In this document: positions 62,151-64,000 of the stretch, one piece after another
How the letters are laid out: each line of letters opens with the position of its first letter
Position numbering within the stretch: position 1 is the first letter of the stretch
Source: Chromatiales bacterium
Lineage (GTDB): Bacteria > Pseudomonadota > Gammaproteobacteria > Chromatiales > Chromatiaceae
Reading direction: 5' to 3'
DNA length: 64,000 nucleotides
Assembly: GCA_028284585.1 (NCBI GenBank)
Contig: JANQRK010000066.1
Span: 1-64,000, forward strand
Notes under the pieces: generated by a model
The model's input: only the letters and a program-made list of their open reading frames with translations
What the model was told of the DNA's origin: nothing
Database searches by the model: none
Made by a program: the position numbers and the translations under genes

Positions 62151-63509
62151 TCACCCACCGGGCAACGAAATCCCAGTGACTTTTTTGTATAGGCTCACTG
62201 CATAGGAATCCGTCATCCCAGAGACGAAATCGGTCAAGCGCAACAACCGTAGATAGGGGTCATCTACTGGGACTCGGCCCGGCCCGATGAACTGCTCGGG
62301 CACCAATCGGATCAACATCAGGCTGCGTGGCGAGGCGTCGTCAGCATACTCCGCAGCATCGTCCACCGCCTGGGAAAAGCGCTCGAGCAGATCGCTGATC
62401 ACCTGGAAGCCGGCGGCCTGAACACCGACCACCTCGGGCGCGCAATAGATCCGCTGACGCGCGTTTTCGATCAGTGCATCGAGCGGCGCGGACAAAGGCA
62501 ACTCTTGCAATAGCGGAACATCGAAGCGGCCGGCCAGGATCTCTTTCTCGTTGTCCATGAAGCACTCGACGGTCTGGCGAATGACTTCGTTGATCACCTT
62601 GGCACGCAAGAACTCGACCCGGTTTTTGCGATCACCGATGCTTTCCAGGCGCGGCCTCTGCCGCTCCGGATCGGGCACCAGGGGCCAGAATAAATCGAAC
62701 ACTTCGTCGTAACTGAAATGCCCCAGGCGATAGCCATCTTCAATGTCGATGACACGGTAGCTGATGTCATCTGCGGCCTCGACCAGGAACGCCAAAGGAT
62801 GACGGCACCACATCGCATACGGGGCATCGCGCGAAAGCAGGCCGACCGTCTCGGCGACGGTTTCGAAGGCCTCGCGGTCGGCGGCCGTGAAGCCCTGCTT
62901 CTTGGCGCTGATACCGGGGTAGCGGTCGCCACCCAGCCAGGACTCGCGCGGGTACTTGGTGAAGGCCGCCAAGGTCGCGTAGGTAAGCTGCAAGCCGCCG
63001 ACATTGTCCGGGTTCTGTAAGCGGGTAACGATCCGAAAGCCCTGCGCATTGCCTTCGAACAACCGGAAATCCTCACGTTGACTACCGCCTAACAAGGCGA
63101 CCCGGCATGCGCCATAGTCACTGTCACAGGCCCAGTGGCGGATGGCGTCTTCACCCGAGTGACCGAACGGCGGATTGCCGACGTCATGCGCCAGACAGGC
63201 CGCGGCGACGATGCCACCGAAGTCGGCCGCCTCGAAGTCAACCAGTCCGTGGCGGGCGATCACCTGCTCACCGGTCAGCGTACCCAGCGAGCGGCCGATG
63301 CTCGAGGCCTCCAAGCTATGGGTCAAGCGGGTGCGTATGTAGTCGACCTCGGACAGTGGAAAGACCTGGGTCTTGTCCTGCATGCGCCGGAATGCCGAAC
63401 AGAACACCACGCGATCGAAATCGCGCTGAAAATCGGTGCGGGCGGATGAGGCCTGCGGGGGCTCCGGCGATCCAAGGCGAGCACGCGAGAGCAATTGCTG
63501 CCACTGCAT
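62151..63509 (-). CDS. dgt: deoxyguanosinetriphosphate triphosphohydrolase-like protein
   Basis: A 452-aa HD-domain dNTPase. The HD site is built by RLTHSLEASSIGRSLG, AHDVGNPPFGHSGE and a later Asp in AADDISY. It splits dGTP into deoxyguanosine and triphosphate, controlling dNTP pools. Length matches the family. Confidence 0.92.
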   Translation of the reverse strand: MQWQQLLSRARLGSPEPPQASSARTDFQRDFDRVVFCSAFRRMQDKTQVFPLSEVDYIRTRLTHSLEASSIGRSLGTLTGEQVIARHGLVDFEAADFGGIVAAACLAHDVGNPPFGHSGEDAIRHWACDSDYGACRVALLGGSQREDFRLFEGNAQGFRIVTRLQNPDNVGGLQLTYATLAAFTKYPRESWLGGDRYPGISAKKQGFTAADREAFETVAETVGLLSRDAPYAMWCRHPLAFLVEAADDISYRVIDIEDGYRLGHFSYDEVFDLFWPLVPDPERQRPRLESIGDRKNRVEFLRAKVINEVIRQTVECFMDNEKEILAGRFDVPLLQELPLSAPLDALIENARQRIYCAPEVVGVQAAGFQVISDLLERFSQAVDDAAEYADDASPRSLMLIRLVPEQFIGPGRVPVDDPYLRLLRLTDFVSGMTDSYAVSLYKKVTGISLPGG

Positions 63510-63638
63510 AGGTGGTCTCTCTGCGGAGGTTGCGACGATACGCGATCAGTCTGCGCAGACTCTACCACTGGCGATCAAATGACGGCCACCATCAGGCACC
63601 GCGGCGTAAGATGCTTACAAGTGGAGATGTGACAGCGC

Positions 63639-64000
63639 ATGATCGACCTGTATTGCGAACGAACAGAGCCCGGGCTTTGGGCTGAACCGCTCAATTTGGT
63701 GACCAATCTCGTGTTCTTGATCACCGCCTACTTTGCCTGGCGACTGACCGAGAAACGCGGGCTGCACAACGCAGAAACCGCTCTGCTCTGCGCCCTGATC
63801 GCCGCAATAGGTATCGGCAGTGGGCTGTTCCATGCCTTCGCGACCCGTTGGGCCGCGGCGGCCGATGTGATCCCCATTGCGCTGTATCAAATCGCCTATC
63901 TGTGGATCTACGGTGGTCGCGTCATTGCCTGGGCTTGGCCGACGCGGCTGCTCGCGGTCGCGGCCTTGATCACTGGCGTACTGCTCTGCACTCAGCTCTT
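63639..64000 (+). CDS. ceramidase-family membrane protein (cut by window end)
   Basis: The first 120 codons of a gene running off the window. MIDLYCERTEPGLWAEPLNL is typical of the alkaline ceramidase-like family, and a membrane segment holds GSGLFHAFATRWAAAADVIP with a likely metal-binding His. Several further membrane segments follow. The substrate is probably not ceramide in bacteria. The C-terminus is not seen. Confidence 0.75.
   Translation, partial: MIDLYCERTEPGLWAEPLNLVTNLVFLITAYFAWRLTEKRGLHNAETALLCALIAAIGIGSGLFHAFATRWAAAADVIPIALYQIAYLWIYGGRVIAWAWPTRLLAVAALITGVLLCTQL

Noticed and set aside
1-64000. tRNA, rRNA or CRISPR arrays
   Set aside because: No T-loop-like sequence, rRNA segment or regularly spaced repeat was found by eye.

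Overview
The window is high-GC DNA with tightly packed, overlapping operons and proteobacterial gene types (MazG, Prc, M48-TPR lipoprotein, ECF sigma with an NrsF-type partner, TonB/ExbBD, ZnuABC). It most resembles a free-living or host-associated gammaproteobacterium, possibly Chromatiales-like. That placement is inference from gene content only. No rRNA, tRNA or CRISPR array was seen.

Positions 1-39324 look like one large zinc-starvation island. It holds a dihydroorotase and a phosphoribosyl-AMP cyclohydrolase, each missing a usual metal ligand, a SagB-type nitroreductase, an AstE/AspA-type M14 enzyme, a Crp/Fnr regulator, a DUF3604 PHP-like protein, a secreted serine hydrolase, a threonyl-tRNA synthetase, a Trm112-like protein lacking Cys ligands, FolE2, FolK, a COG0523 GTPase with two DUF1826 proteins and a new small protein, a His-rich outer-membrane protein, and ZnuA-ZnuC-ZnuB followed by a spermidine-synthase fusion. 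Zur-controlled paralogs PyrC2, HisI2, ThrRS2, FolE2, COG0523 and DUF1826 are known singly or in smaller groups in other bacteria. Here they are gathered together.

At the centre of the island (14436-28885) is an unusual mirror arrangement. A tonB-exbD-exbD-exbB operon sits between two modules, each made of a TonB-dependent receptor, an ABC ATPase and two DUF3526-type ABC-2 permeases. Both modules and the DUF1826/OMP-znu divergent promoter carry a candidate Zur-like box (GTTATA-N-C-R-TA-N-C) at 20056, 23153 and 32779. The first permease of each module carries the same HxHxxxHxG motif just after its first membrane segment. One ExbD has Asn where the essential membrane Asp normally sits. This twin receptor/ABC system is the best candidate for an undescribed metal or metallophore handling system.

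The island also shows decay and duplication: a broken znuC copy (8626-8820), a 57-bp remnant of the M14 gene's 3' end (28907-28963), coherent frames without start codons around folK, and two copies of a roughly 90-bp palindromic element flanking thrS and the Trm112 gene.

Positions 39642-64000 are ordinary chromosome with some accessory genes: a secreted zinc protease with PKD and triplicated Golvesin-like repeats beside a stand-alone copy of its propeptide, a J-domain-like protein, an orphan TIR protein, a spondin-domain protein with an ECF sigma/NrsF pair, a multi-PAS hybrid histidine kinase with a REC-EAL response regulator, a 267-bp MITE-like element, Prc, a DUF4743 NUDIX protein, an M48 lipoprotein, MazG, an AT-rich sulfotransferase beside an IS5-type transposase relic, dGTPase, and the start of a ceramidase-family gene cut by the window edge.
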